64,000 nucleotides of DNA from NCBI GenBank assembly GCA_002336805.1, contig DDEZ01000002.1:1-64000 (forward strand). The letters are read 5' to 3'. Source of the DNA: Bacteroidetes bacterium UBA1941. GTDB lineage: Bacteria; Bacteroidota; Bacteroidia; Chitinophagales; LD1. The notes beneath the pieces are model-generated. The model searched no databases. It worked only from the letters and a program-made list of their open reading frames with translations, and was not told where the DNA came from. The translations under genes were made by a program, and so were the position numbers. Of this stretch, positions 15,887 to 24,380 are shown piece by piece (the stretch's first letter is position 1; each line of letters begins with the position of its first letter).

Positions 15887-16768
15887 TCAGAATGGATGAA
15901 TGACCCGTTTGCTCTTTTCATCTGTGATCTGGTTTTTACGCTTCTCAAACAGGAAGGCAAATCCGACATTGAATCCTACGTTTGAAAACGGCACGGAATA
16001 TTTGAGGCTCTTGCGTGGTGTATTTGATGATTGTGGTGTGGAGCTGCTCATCTCTGCCACGTAGTCCCCCTTGGTGTCATATACAGAGAGCTGAGCTAGT
16101 TGATCCTGACCATTCACGCGAAACGAGGTGCGCTCCCAGTGTGTGGGGCTATAGGAAGACACAATACAATTGGCAGCTACCGAGAAGCGCACCACCCGCG
16201 ATACTCTCACCCAGATGCCGAGGGAAGAATAGAAGCCAAAAGAGACTCCGCCTTTTTCCCATGTAGTAGAGGTGACCTCATTTGACTGATTATAGTAACC
16301 TTCATAATTTTCTTTGACACCATTCACGCCCACCATCATACCGATCTCCAGCACAGGGCACACCTTTTTGAAATCATGACGCACAGAAAAATGAGGGAGC
16401 AGTTGCCCTGCAAATCCACGCTCTGCCACACTGTACTGTATGCGGTCTCCGCTGCTGGAGGTCTGGTCACCGTAGAGGGTGAAAGGAGCGCCAAAGAACG
16501 CATTGAGCTTTATCCCAAAACCGATGTCTTTTTTGGAGAACCAATCATAAGCCAATGAGATATTGCCACCCTGGCCCAGAGAGACGGGCTTTACCTTCTG
16601 GGCTACGGTCGTATACCCCTGGCCGAATGATTGCACTTGCGTCTCTGAGGAGGTGGTGTAGACACGCGCTATAGGTGCGTCGCCACCTCCGGCAAAGGAA
16701 AAAACAGATGTTTGCGCCACCGCTACAGAACTGGCAAACAAGAAAAGACAGGAAATTATCGCTTTCAT
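15887..16768 (-). CDS. exported protein, probable outer-membrane beta-barrel
   Basis: A 293-aa protein with a signal peptide (1-18) followed by alternating hydrophobic/polar beta-strand patterns throughout, for example GGNISLAYDWF, GFGIKLNAFFG and VGFNVGFAFLFEKR. This suggests a small outer-membrane barrel. No named family recognised. The last strand is followed by a charged, Lys/Arg-rich tail, so it does not end in the usual terminal aromatic residue right after the last strand. It starts 9 bp after the 484-aa exported protein gene, so the two are an operon and may form one assembly. Confidence 0.6.
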   Translation of the reverse strand: MKAIISCLFLFASSVAVAQTSVFSFAGGGDAPIARVYTTSSETQVQSFGQGYTTVAQKVKPVSLGQGGNISLAYDWFSKKDIGFGIKLNAFFGAPFTLYGDQTSSSGDRIQYSVAERGFAGQLLPHFSVRHDFKKVCPVLEIGMMVGVNGVKENYEGYYNQSNEVTSTTWEKGGVSFGFYSSLGIWVRVSRVVRFSVAANCIVSSYSPTHWERTSFRVNGQDQLAQLSVYDTKGDYVAEMSSSTPQSSNTPRKSLKYSVPFSNVGFNVGFAFLFEKRKNQITDEKSKRVIHPF

Positions 16769-16777
16769 GACTGGTAG

Positions 16778-18232
16778 TTATTTAAAATCTCTGATAAAAA
16801 ACTTGCTATCCTCATAGGTATAATAGCCTAAGTAAAACTTGTCCCCTTGTCGGAATTTGCAGATATAATGACGCTCGGACATGTGGAGATTATCAAAATA
16901 GCTGATGTTTAATTTTTGGTAGTTATCAGCCAATACATCTGGTGCAGATTTATGAAATGACCGAAGATCTATGCGACTCACAAAGTAATAGTGCTTCCTG
17001 AGTTGTTCATCATCTGATCGCTTGGTCCAGGGCCATGACATGGGGGCAAACCATGACCCGCCGGTTGCCACACTTACCATTCCGCCACCCATAGGCATCA
17101 TCATCATGCCCACGCCTGATGACTCCGGCCTCTCCAGCGCGCCGACATATATGTTCATGCCACCGTCACTCCTATCAGTTGCCACCGATAGTATAGGTAG
17201 CGCGCACATGCGCGATATAAATTTGTCCCTCTTTTCTATTGTGTCTGAGGTCACTTTCATCAGGTCTTCATACAGCAGGGGACCCGATATCAGAGCGTCC
17301 CACATGTTGCCGTTAGACGACCATGTTGCTACATATTTTTGCTTGAAAATGTCGTAGATGCCCACGTTCAGCGTGTGAGAATAAACAAATACAGTAGTCA
17401 GGAGATTTCCGGAGAGAAATGCATTGCCATCTGCCAGATCACCCACTTCGGCTTTGCCCAGCAGATTAGGTATCAGGAGGTTAGTATATGTCTGATGGGC
17501 CAGATCAAGTAGTATCAGCTGTGTGCTGTCTGTCCGTACGCTGAGAGATATGGCCACTGTATCCTGGCCATAGTATAGCTTGGCATAGGAGGTGGTGTTG
17601 ACGTCAGATACGTACTCATTGGCCGCTATCATGGTCGGCGTATAGGTAGATAGTGTACTGTAGAGGGTCGTCTGCTCCCAGCGCTTAAACCGTATACCGG
17701 TCAGGTCGAAATTATATTTGCGCCCCGGGCCGGCTGAGTCTATGGAGAGCATAGAGAGGTGTGAGGTTTTTCGCTGGATAGCTATCAGCATGATCTCGCT
17801 GCGCCTGGGGTACCAGCCGAAATAATCGTAATCTCCGGTATCAAAATTGACGCCCGGCCTTACCTCACCTGTCTGAATATTGTATTTGAGTGTAGAGAAG
17901 TGTTCATGCTTCTTGTCGCTCATCAGTACTGTGACATAGGGACCGGTCTCGGCTGCGGCCAGGGGCTCGGCTATATAGAGTACCTGGTCCAGGTTGTACT
18001 TGGTAGTCCGTACGGTTTTCAATGCCGTATCAAGATGTATGATGACCAGATCGTCCTTGTCGCGCAATAAAATATAGTGAGCATTTGCCCCGCTGAAATT
18101 AAAAAATGGAGCCTTGCCGGCCCTTATCTCCAAGGGGATCTCTGATATGACATTCTTGCCAGCCCAAGCAGTGGTGAGAGAAAGGAGCAAAATAATGACA
18201 GAGAGAGTCGTTTTCCTGGTTATAGAGATCAT
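16778..18232 (-). CDS. exported protein of unknown function, beta-propeller-like
   Basis: A 484-aa exported protein without a recognised family. Signal peptide about 1-25 from the ATG at 18232; a longer frame from 18268 would put extra residues before it and is less likely. The body is beta-rich with repeats of the type hydrophobic strand-turn-strand, resembling a propeller. A methionine/glycine-rich insertion (GVGMMMMPMGGGMVSV) lies about residues 373-388. The promoter box TATTCTTG (18238-18245) with TTG 20 bp further upstream ends 5 bases before the ATG. Cotranscribed with the barrel-like gene at 15887-16768. Confidence 0.6.
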   Translation of the reverse strand: MISITRKTTLSVIILLLSLTTAWAGKNVISEIPLEIRAGKAPFFNFSGANAHYILLRDKDDLVIIHLDTALKTVRTTKYNLDQVLYIAEPLAAAETGPYVTVLMSDKKHEHFSTLKYNIQTGEVRPGVNFDTGDYDYFGWYPRRSEIMLIAIQRKTSHLSMLSIDSAGPGRKYNFDLTGIRFKRWEQTTLYSTLSTYTPTMIAANEYVSDVNTTSYAKLYYGQDTVAISLSVRTDSTQLILLDLAHQTYTNLLIPNLLGKAEVGDLADGNAFLSGNLLTTVFVYSHTLNVGIYDIFKQKYVATWSSNGNMWDALISGPLLYEDLMKVTSDTIEKRDKFISRMCALPILSVATDRSDGGMNIYVGALERPESSGVGMMMMPMGGGMVSVATGGSWFAPMSWPWTKRSDDEQLRKHYYFVSRIDLRSFHKSAPDVLADNYQKLNISYFDNLHMSERHYICKFRQGDKFYLGYYTYEDSKFFIRDFK

Positions 18233-18237
18233 GCGCG

Positions 18238-18268
18238 CAAGAATAATTGAATTTCCCAAAAGGTTCAA
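18238..18268 (-). promoter_or_regulatory. promoter ending 5 bases before the start of the 484-aa exported protein
   Basis: TTG (18268-18266), 20-bp spacer, TATTCTTG (18245-18238; 7/8). Only CGCGC separates the box from the ATG at 18232, which predicts a leaderless mRNA. Confidence 0.55.
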
Positions 18269-18344
18269 GCCCGGTAGCAGTTGGTTTTTAATATCATATG
18301 ATTTGAAGATATTTACGGCTCACTACAAAAACCACCCTCTTGCT

Positions 18345-20117
18345 ATGAAGCGCTTGTCTCTTGCCTATGCTTGTATTGCCTTTCTGATGACGGCTTCCGC
18401 TCGGCTCAGTGCTCAGGGCACATGGACCATGCTTCGTGATACGGCTCCGAACATCAATACCGGTGTCATGATCCTTCTATCAGATGGCTCCGTGATCTGC
18501 AAAGCAACTTATGATTTCGGCTATGGCAATGATATATGGAATAAGCTGACACCAGATAGTGCTGGCAGCTATGTGAATGGTACATGGTCTACCATAGCGC
18601 CGATGGCAGATGAGAGGTTATACTTCTCCTCCCAGGTGCTGCGCAGTGGTAAGGTATACGTGGCAGGTGGTGAGTACGGGAGTGGTGTCAATAAGGCTGA
18701 AATATATGACCCCGTAGCAGACACCTGGACGTCTGTGCCTACCCTGGATCCGGGCGACTCCATAGCAGACGCCAACTCGCAGCTGCTGCCGGACGGCCGC
18801 GTCATGCAGAATATAGTCAACTCAAATCAGGTAGACTACGGTACGAAGAACCTGATCTACGATCCTGCCACAAATTCCTTTTCATATGGTCCGTCATGTG
18901 TAGGAGACGCAGATGAGTCGGCCTGGGTCACACTACCGGACAATAGTATCTTATTCGTAAACATCCACAGTCTACAGACCGACAGATACCACCCTAGCCT
19001 CGGCCGGTGGAAACGTGACGCCTCAGCCCCTGTCATGCTCTATGATAACTACATCTATGAGACTGGTCCGGCTGTAAACCTGCCGGATGGCTCAGTCCTT
19101 TTTCTGGGGGCCAATAGCAATACTGCGATCTACATCCCAAGCGGAGACACTACGATCGGGGCGTGGTTTCGCGGGCCGCAGATACCCGGCCACAATGGGA
19201 TAGCCGATGGCTCGGCAGCTGCTATGGCTGATGGTCGCGTGCTCTGTGCCGTATCACCGGCACCCAATGGATCTGATCCCGATAGTATCTTTCACTCCCC
19301 TACCTACTTTTATGAATTTGACTACCTGACAGATAGCTTTACACTCGTGTCTGCGCCTACCGGCGGGCCTTTCGCGCAGACATCTCCACCGTCTATACCC
19401 CTGGCCACCTATGGCTGCCAGATGCTGAATCTGCCCGACGGCAATGTTCTATTTTCCAGTCAGTATTTTGATCAGTACTACATCTATACTCCCGGACATC
19501 CGCAGATAGAGTCCGGCAAGCCATACATCTCTACAGTCAGCCCACACGGATGCGAGTTTATGATCACAGGGCTCCTTTTCAATGGTATCTCGGAGGGTGC
19601 CGCATATGGTGATGACTGGCAGATGTCTACCAACTATCCTATCATCCGGCTGCAATCCGGCAATCGTGTATACTATGCACGCACCCATGACTGGAACCAT
19701 GTGGGCGTGCAGCTGAGTGGAAATGACACCACCTATTTCTCTATACCTGTAGACGTCCCCGCTGGAGACTATACGCTATACCTCAGTGCTAATGGCATCA
19801 GCTCAGATCCTTTCACATTCCACTATACTAAATGTCACAATGGTATCAGCGAGACTATACGCAATACCGGAGTACTGCGTGCCTATCCCAATCCGGCGCA
19901 CCATAAGACTATGCTTGTCTTCCCTGCGGAATCGGGTGAGGCCTGTACTATGCGTCTGAGTGACACTTATGGCAGGACTGTCTGGCAGGAGGCATACACG
20001 GCTGTAGATGGATTTAATAATTACAGCCTGGATCTGAGTTCCTTTGCCAGAGGCATATATACTATCTCTGTAGAGCAGGCAGGCAGCAGGCAGACGATCA
20101 AAGTGACGGTCGAATAA
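18345..20117 (+). CDS. kelch/galactose-oxidase-like secreted protein with T9SS sorting domain
   Basis: A 590-aa exported protein. Signal peptide (1-23). A beta-propeller of kelch-like blades follows, each with a DGS/DGR turn: LLSDGSV, LPDGRVMQ, LPDGSVLFLG, MADGRVLC, LPDGNVLF. Next is an immunoglobulin-like domain (about 390-500, YYARTHDWNHVGVQL ... VPAGDYTLYLSANG) like the C-terminal domain of galactose oxidase. It ends in a type A T9SS sorting domain with AYPNPA near 520. The Cys-Tyr cofactor of true galactose oxidase was not identified, so a catalytic role is not supported. The same frame is open upstream to 18114, but a proper signal peptide starts at 18345. Confidence 0.85.
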   Translation: MKRLSLAYACIAFLMTASARLSAQGTWTMLRDTAPNINTGVMILLSDGSVICKATYDFGYGNDIWNKLTPDSAGSYVNGTWSTIAPMADERLYFSSQVLRSGKVYVAGGEYGSGVNKAEIYDPVADTWTSVPTLDPGDSIADANSQLLPDGRVMQNIVNSNQVDYGTKNLIYDPATNSFSYGPSCVGDADESAWVTLPDNSILFVNIHSLQTDRYHPSLGRWKRDASAPVMLYDNYIYETGPAVNLPDGSVLFLGANSNTAIYIPSGDTTIGAWFRGPQIPGHNGIADGSAAAMADGRVLCAVSPAPNGSDPDSIFHSPTYFYEFDYLTDSFTLVSAPTGGPFAQTSPPSIPLATYGCQMLNLPDGNVLFSSQYFDQYYIYTPGHPQIESGKPYISTVSPHGCEFMITGLLFNGISEGAAYGDDWQMSTNYPIIRLQSGNRVYYARTHDWNHVGVQLSGNDTTYFSIPVDVPAGDYTLYLSANGISSDPFTFHYTKCHNGISETIRNTGVLRAYPNPAHHKTMLVFPAESGEACTMRLSDTYGRTVWQEAYTAVDGFNNYSLDLSSFARGIYTISVEQAGSRQTIKVTVE

Positions 20118-20180
20118 ACGGTCAGATTTTTATAGCCCGCTCCAAAATAATCTCAGACAAAAGCCGTTTCTTAGCGCAAA

Positions 20181-21251
20181 ATGGAGGCATTGAGAAGGTT
20201 TGTACTGGTAATAATGACTGCGCTGCTGGTATCTGCTGCCGAGGCACAGATAGGTGGCAATACGGTATTCAACTTTCTGCGCAACGCACCCTCATGGCGC
20301 CAGACAGCGCTCGGTGAGATCAATATCACGACCATAGACTATGATCCTACATCGCAGCTGTCTAATCCCGCATCACTGAATCCTTTGATGTCCAGGCAGG
20401 CCTCTTTCAGCACATCTGTATATCCCGGCGGAGCCAACTATGGCAACGCCTGCTATGTACATGACTTTGCCAGAAAGGGCACCTATGGCTGGGGCGTACA
20501 GTACATGACATACGGCTACATACCCGGTACGGATGTATATGCTAATACAACTGGTCGGGTCAATGCCAATGATATCAATCTATATGGTGGAGGCAGCTAC
20601 CACTTTGGCAAAATATTCAGCGTGGGCGCCAATGCAAAGTTCATCGGCTCCTTTTATGGAGATTACCGCTCGTTTGGTCTGGCCGCAGATCTCGGCGCCT
20701 CTGTCAATGATACTGCGCATGGTATCGTAGCGAGCATCGTGGCCAGAAATATAGGCGTGCAGTTGACTCCTTATTCTAATGGCAGTGGACAGAGAGAAGC
20801 GCTGCCATTTGATCTTCAGGCGGGCTTTTCTGTCAAATTCAAAGGGTTTCCGGTGCGGTTTCACGTGACATTTCACGACCTGCAGCGCTGGGACATCCGC
20901 TATAGCAATCCGGCCGATCAGCAGGCGAGCCTTTTTTCTGATACGGTCAAGACAAAGAAGGGGGCCGCAGCGGCTGATGAGTTTTTTCGCCACCTGATAG
21001 TGGGCCTCGAGCTGAATATCAAAAAGGTAGTCTATATCGACGTATCTTATAATCATCAGCGCCGCCAGGAGGTCATGCAGTCTACACGCAGGAGCATAGC
21101 AGGCTTCTCTGCCGGCATAGGCGTACATGTGAAGCAGGTGTCCGTAGGCGTAGCACTATCTCCTATGCCGCTTCACTCCACCCTTGCTCAATTTACACTG
21201 AGCATCAATACGGGTGGCTTTGTCAAAAAGAAAACGATTTCCAAAATCTGA
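20181..21251 (+). CDS. porQ: type IX secretion system protein PorQ
   Basis: A 356-aa PorQ-like outer-membrane protein. Signal peptide about 1-22 ending in AEAQ, directly followed by the family start IGGNTVFNFLRNAPSWRQTALGE. The rest is repeated amphipathic strands of a PorP/OmpF-type barrel with late motif SAGIGVHVKQVSVGVALSP. PorQ acts with PorU/PorV/PorZ in attaching T9SS cargo to the cell surface. It lies 63 bp behind a T9SS cargo gene; no other T9SS machinery gene is in the window. Confidence 0.82.
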   Translation: MEALRRFVLVIMTALLVSAAEAQIGGNTVFNFLRNAPSWRQTALGEINITTIDYDPTSQLSNPASLNPLMSRQASFSTSVYPGGANYGNACYVHDFARKGTYGWGVQYMTYGYIPGTDVYANTTGRVNANDINLYGGGSYHFGKIFSVGANAKFIGSFYGDYRSFGLAADLGASVNDTAHGIVASIVARNIGVQLTPYSNGSGQREALPFDLQAGFSVKFKGFPVRFHVTFHDLQRWDIRYSNPADQQASLFSDTVKTKKGAAAADEFFRHLIVGLELNIKKVVYIDVSYNHQRRQEVMQSTRRSIAGFSAGIGVHVKQVSVGVALSPMPLHSTLAQFTLSINTGGFVKKKTISKI

Positions 21252-21274
21252 TCACCCCCTGGGTCGGGTATAAA

Positions 21275-21304
21275 AGAAGAACGGCCACCCTTCCGAGCAG
21301 CCGT
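21275..21304 (-). terminator. probable terminator of the small heat-shock gene
   Basis: On the minus strand, ACGGC (21304-21300) pairs with GCCGT (21285-21281), followed by TCTTCTTTTA. A second perfect hairpin, CCCCTCC-GGGA-GGAGGGG (21320-21337), lies between it and the stop codon. Confidence 0.55.
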
Positions 21305-21365
21305 CCCTTTTCAACCCAACCCCTCCGGGAGGAGGGGCCTAAACCCAATTTATGAAAAAACCCAT

Positions 21366-21812
21366 TTACGACACTTTGATCTCGATAGGTCCTTTAGCTT
21401 TCGCCTCTTCTACTTTAGGCAGTACTACATAAAGGATGCCATCTTTATATTCTGCGCTTATTTTTTCGGCATTCACTGTCTTAGGGAGTGTGAAGCTGCG
21501 CTTGAATGCTGAGAAGTGAAATTCCCGGCGGGTCCACTTTTCATTTTCTTCGTTTTTGACCTCAGATTTTTCAGTACTGATAGTCAGTATATTGTCATGC
21601 ACTTCCAGTTTGAATGCGTCTTTGCCCTGCCCCGGAGCCGCTACCTCTATTTGGTATCCATCGGCCGTTTCTTTGGTGTTCACGAGGACCGGCGTTCTGA
21701 CTCCCTCAAAGAAGTCATTACTAAATTCATTGTCAGAGAAGGTGTCAAACCAATTGGTAAACCTTGGAAATCCCATTCTTCCTGCCTGTGGTTTTACTGA
21801 TACGAGTGTCAT
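21366..21812 (-). CDS. Hsp20/alpha-crystallin family small heat-shock protein
   Basis: A 148-aa small heat-shock chaperone. The alpha-crystallin domain spans about 45-140 with YQIEVAAPGQGKDAFKLEV, the FKRSFTLPKTV segment, and the conserved AEYKDGILYVVLPK. The N-terminal arm contains RFTNWFDTFSDNEFSNDFF. The C-terminal tail carries the IEI-type anchor (PIEIKVS), like the I-x-I motif used in oligomer assembly. Cytoplasmic holdase. The 249-bp upstream gap has two inverted repeats that could be stress operators. Confidence 0.93.
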   Translation of the reverse strand: MTLVSVKPQAGRMGFPRFTNWFDTFSDNEFSNDFFEGVRTPVLVNTKETADGYQIEVAAPGQGKDAFKLEVHDNILTISTEKSEVKNEENEKWTRREFHFSAFKRSFTLPKTVNAEKISAEYKDGILYVVLPKVEEAKAKGPIEIKVS

Positions 21813-21887
21813 ATTCTTGTTTTAATTTTTAGTTTAAGTAATATGATTCCTAACAGTCAAACCCTGTACCAGCGCTATTTTTGCGCC

Positions 21888-21924
21888 ATTTTGTCTTGTT
21901 TGTTGATTTTAGATAAGACAAAAT
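21888..21924. repeat. perfect 10-bp inverted repeat upstream of the small heat-shock gene
   Basis: ATTTTGTCTT (21888-21897) and AAGACAAAAT (21915-21924) with a 17-bp spacer. ACAAAATGT occurs again at 21949-21957. It could be an operator for hsp20 or the divergent ABC operon; it is not the CIRCE element. Confidence 0.45.
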
Positions 21925-21970
21925 GTCGACTTATTGTTTTTGAACCGAACAAAATGTTTGAGAACGATGC

Positions 21971-21986
21971 ATATCCCTACGGATAT
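21971..21986. repeat. inverted repeat ATATCC-CTAC-GGATAT
   Basis: A perfect 6-bp inverted repeat with a 4-bp centre in the gap between hsp20 and the ABC operon. A possible operator for the ABC transporter; no T-run, so not a terminator. Confidence 0.35.
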
Positions 21987-22046
21987 ACACATTAGACGGG
22001 GTATACTGGCTTTGTCTTACACTATATAGCTCCCTGCCGTTTTTCC

Positions 22047-22054
22047 TACCTTTA
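22047..22054 (+). promoter_or_regulatory. -7 box TACCTTTA near the ABC operon start
   Basis: A 7/8 match to TAnnTTTG ending 7 bases before the ATG at 22062; no TTG at standard spacing. Confidence 0.35.
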
Positions 22055-22061
22055 TGCCGGT

Positions 22062-22976
22062 ATGGATCAGATCACCCTCACACATATAGAGAAGCGCTAT
22101 GGCAATCATGTAGCATCGGCAGATGTGAGTTTTAGTATTCCCCGTGGCGCCATATTTGGCCTGCTCGGTCCTAATGGAGCGGGCAAAACCACGCTGATAC
22201 GCATGATCACGCGGATCACTATGCCAGACAGGGGCACGATACGTTTTGGCGGAGAGGACCTGCGCGAGCATCATACGAGCCGCATAGGCTATATGCCTGA
22301 GGAGCGCGGCCTGTATAAGACGATGAAGGTGTATGAACACCTTATCTATCTGGCCCGTCTCAAGGACCTGAGTGGTGCTGAGGCAGCACGGCGGGTCAAT
22401 CTATGGCTCGACAAGTTTGAAATAACAGAGTGGAAGCAAAAGAAGATAGAAGAGCTGTCTAAAGGCATGGCTCAGAAGATCCAGTTTATAGCTACCGTAC
22501 TACACGACCCGGATCTTCTGATCCTTGATGAGCCATTCTCGGGCCTGGACCCTATCAATGCAAAACTGATAGAAGACGAGATATATGCACTACGACAGCA
22601 GGGCAAAACGATCATATTCTCCACGCACCGCATGGAGCAGGTAGAGGACATCTGCGACCAGATAGTACTGATAGATCAGGGTCACAAGATATTGGAAGGA
22701 GACGTGGCAGAGCTCAAGCAGCGCTTCAAAGAAGACAAATACCACATAGACTATGATGGCATGGTGGGCGATGATTTTGCAGCCACATTTGATGTGCAGA
22801 TGGTGACAGAGCATGAGGCTACTGTACACTCGCGCTCCTGTAGCAATGATATCCTGAAGTACTTTATAGACCGGGGCATCACAGTGCGTGGCTATAGTGA
22901 GATACTACCCAGCCTCAATGAGATATTTATCCGTGCGGTGAATGAACAAAAAATAAAAGCCGGTAGGGTAGCCTGA
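22062..22976 (+). CDS. ABC transporter ATP-binding protein (NatA-type)
   Basis: A 304-aa ATPase subunit. Walker A GPNGAGKTT (36-44), signature LSKGM (132-136), Walker B LLILDEP (152-158) and H-loop STHR (His189) are intact. The C-terminal region (about 215-300) is the DUF4162-type extension common to NatA-like exporters. The permease gene starts 2 bp after the stop codon, so the two form one exporter. Substrate unknown; NatAB relatives export sodium or antibiotics. Confidence 0.93.
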   Translation: MDQITLTHIEKRYGNHVASADVSFSIPRGAIFGLLGPNGAGKTTLIRMITRITMPDRGTIRFGGEDLREHHTSRIGYMPEERGLYKTMKVYEHLIYLARLKDLSGAEAARRVNLWLDKFEITEWKQKKIEELSKGMAQKIQFIATVLHDPDLLILDEPFSGLDPINAKLIEDEIYALRQQGKTIIFSTHRMEQVEDICDQIVLIDQGHKILEGDVAELKQRFKEDKYHIDYDGMVGDDFAATFDVQMVTEHEATVHSRSCSNDILKYFIDRGITVRGYSEILPSLNEIFIRAVNEQKIKAGRVA

Positions 22977-22978
22977 AC

Positions 22979-24265
22979 ATGAGCAAGATACTGATCATCA
23001 TACAGCGGGAGTATATCACCAGGGTGCGCAAGAGGACCTTTATCATCTCTACACTGCTGGCGCCGCTGGGTTTTTTTGCGCTTATCCTCTTTTCGGTACT
23101 GATGTCAAACTACTCCGGGGGGACGAGGCAGGTGGCTATCTCTGATGACTCGGGGTTGTTTAGTTCTGTGGTATTCCCCGATGCTCCTGATGGCTCGGTC
23201 GAGTTTCACTATCTGGCCAAAGGAGCGGCTCCGACCCAAAAGTATGATGCCATTATCCGTATCCCATCCTTCTATGATATAGACAATCCCCGCAAAGTAT
23301 CTATAGGCTGCACCTCTGACAAAAGCCTGGGCATGATGGCTACCACCTATATCAACAAAGTCTTCTCTGACAAAGTGCGCCAGGTACGTGCTACCAAAAT
23401 GAATATCACACAGGAGCAACTCGACAACCTGAATGCAGATATAGAGCTCTCCTATCAGAAGCTATCTGAGGACAAGAAAAAAGGCGCGAGTGCGATAGTA
23501 GGCATGGGCTTTGGCTATCTGATAGGCATAGCTATCTATACCCTGCTGCTCGTCTATGGCACCATGATCATGAAAGGTGTGGTAGAGGAGAAATCGTCCC
23601 GTATCATGGAGGTACTCGTATCCAGTGTCAAGCCGATACAACTTATGCTGGGTAAGATACTCGGTATCGCTGCGGTAGGGCTGACCCAGTTTATCCTGTG
23701 GATCATACTTATGTCACTCTCTGTGGTGTTTCTGCTGCCGGCCCTGGGCTTGTCTCAGGCGCCTACCCCACAGCACCTGCCGGCCAATGATAGCGTAGAC
23801 CCTCAGACTGTGCAGCAGGTGCTCGCCATATTAAAGGACTTTCACTACGGACCCATGGTAGTCGTACTTTTGCTTTTCTTTCTCGGCGGCTTCCTGCTTT
23901 ACGGTTCGCTCTTTGCGGCGATCGGTGCTGCAGGAGGTGATGAAACCGACTCTCAGTCGTTGACCTTTCCGGTCATACTACCTATCATTATCACTATAGC
24001 TATGATGACCAATATCCTGGGACAGCCTGACGGCAAACTGGCTTTTTGGGCATCGCTCATACCATTCTGTTCGCCTATCATCATGCCGTCTCTGATGCCT
24101 ACCAATCCTCCCCTATGGCAGATCGTAGCATCTCTGGTGCTGCTTTTCACCGGCTTTTTGCTGTGTGTATCGCTGGCAGCACGGATCTACCGCACCGGCA
24201 TTTTGATGTATGGCAAGAAGACGTCTTTCAAAGAGATCGGCAAATGGCTCTTTAGGAAAAACTGA
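22979..24265 (+). CDS. ABC transporter permease (NatB/ABC2_membrane_3 type)
   Basis: A 428-aa membrane subunit: one N-terminal helix (about 20-42), a large extracytoplasmic domain (about 45-175), then five to six helices. The family motif is GVVEEKSSRIMEVLVSSVKPIQLMLGKILG (about 200-229; given here as position plus the key EEKSSRIMEVL). It partners the ATPase encoded 2 bp upstream. It is probably not cotranscribed with the coiled-coil gene 115 bp downstream, which has its own promoter-like sequence. Confidence 0.9.
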   Translation: MSKILIIIQREYITRVRKRTFIISTLLAPLGFFALILFSVLMSNYSGGTRQVAISDDSGLFSSVVFPDAPDGSVEFHYLAKGAAPTQKYDAIIRIPSFYDIDNPRKVSIGCTSDKSLGMMATTYINKVFSDKVRQVRATKMNITQEQLDNLNADIELSYQKLSEDKKKGASAIVGMGFGYLIGIAIYTLLLVYGTMIMKGVVEEKSSRIMEVLVSSVKPIQLMLGKILGIAAVGLTQFILWIILMSLSVVFLLPALGLSQAPTPQHLPANDSVDPQTVQQVLAILKDFHYGPMVVVLLLFFLGGFLLYGSLFAAIGAAGGDETDSQSLTFPVILPIIITIAMMTNILGQPDGKLAFWASLIPFCSPIIMPSLMPTNPPLWQIVASLVLLFTGFLLCVSLAARIYRTGILMYGKKTSFKEIGKWLFRKN

Positions 24266-24316
24266 TCTACGGCAACTGAATTTTGTCATTACATTTTCAT
24301 CGTACATTAGCTACTT

Positions 24317-24332
24317 TGGCACTTGATTTGCA
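24317..24332 (+). promoter_or_regulatory. sigma-54 (RpoN) type promoter TGGCAC-N5-TTGCA
   Basis: TGGCACTTGATTTGCA keeps the obligatory GG (-24) and GC (-12) 10 bp apart, and both elements match consensus fully. The predicted start is about 24344, giving a leader of about 37 bases before the ATG at 24381. No TAnnTTTG box is seen in this gap. Confidence 0.6.
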
Positions 24333-24380
24333 AATCTGCGATCATTAATATTTTTCGACCATCCATAAATCACATCAACC

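Noticed and set aside
18114..18344. N-terminal extension of the kelch-like protein gene up to 18114
   Set aside because: The extension runs antisense through the start of the divergent 484-aa protein gene and would bury the signal peptide that begins at 18345.
18345..20117. True galactose oxidase activity
   Set aside because: The fold matches, but I could not find the Cys-Tyr cofactor pair and copper ligands, so only a structural resemblance is claimed.
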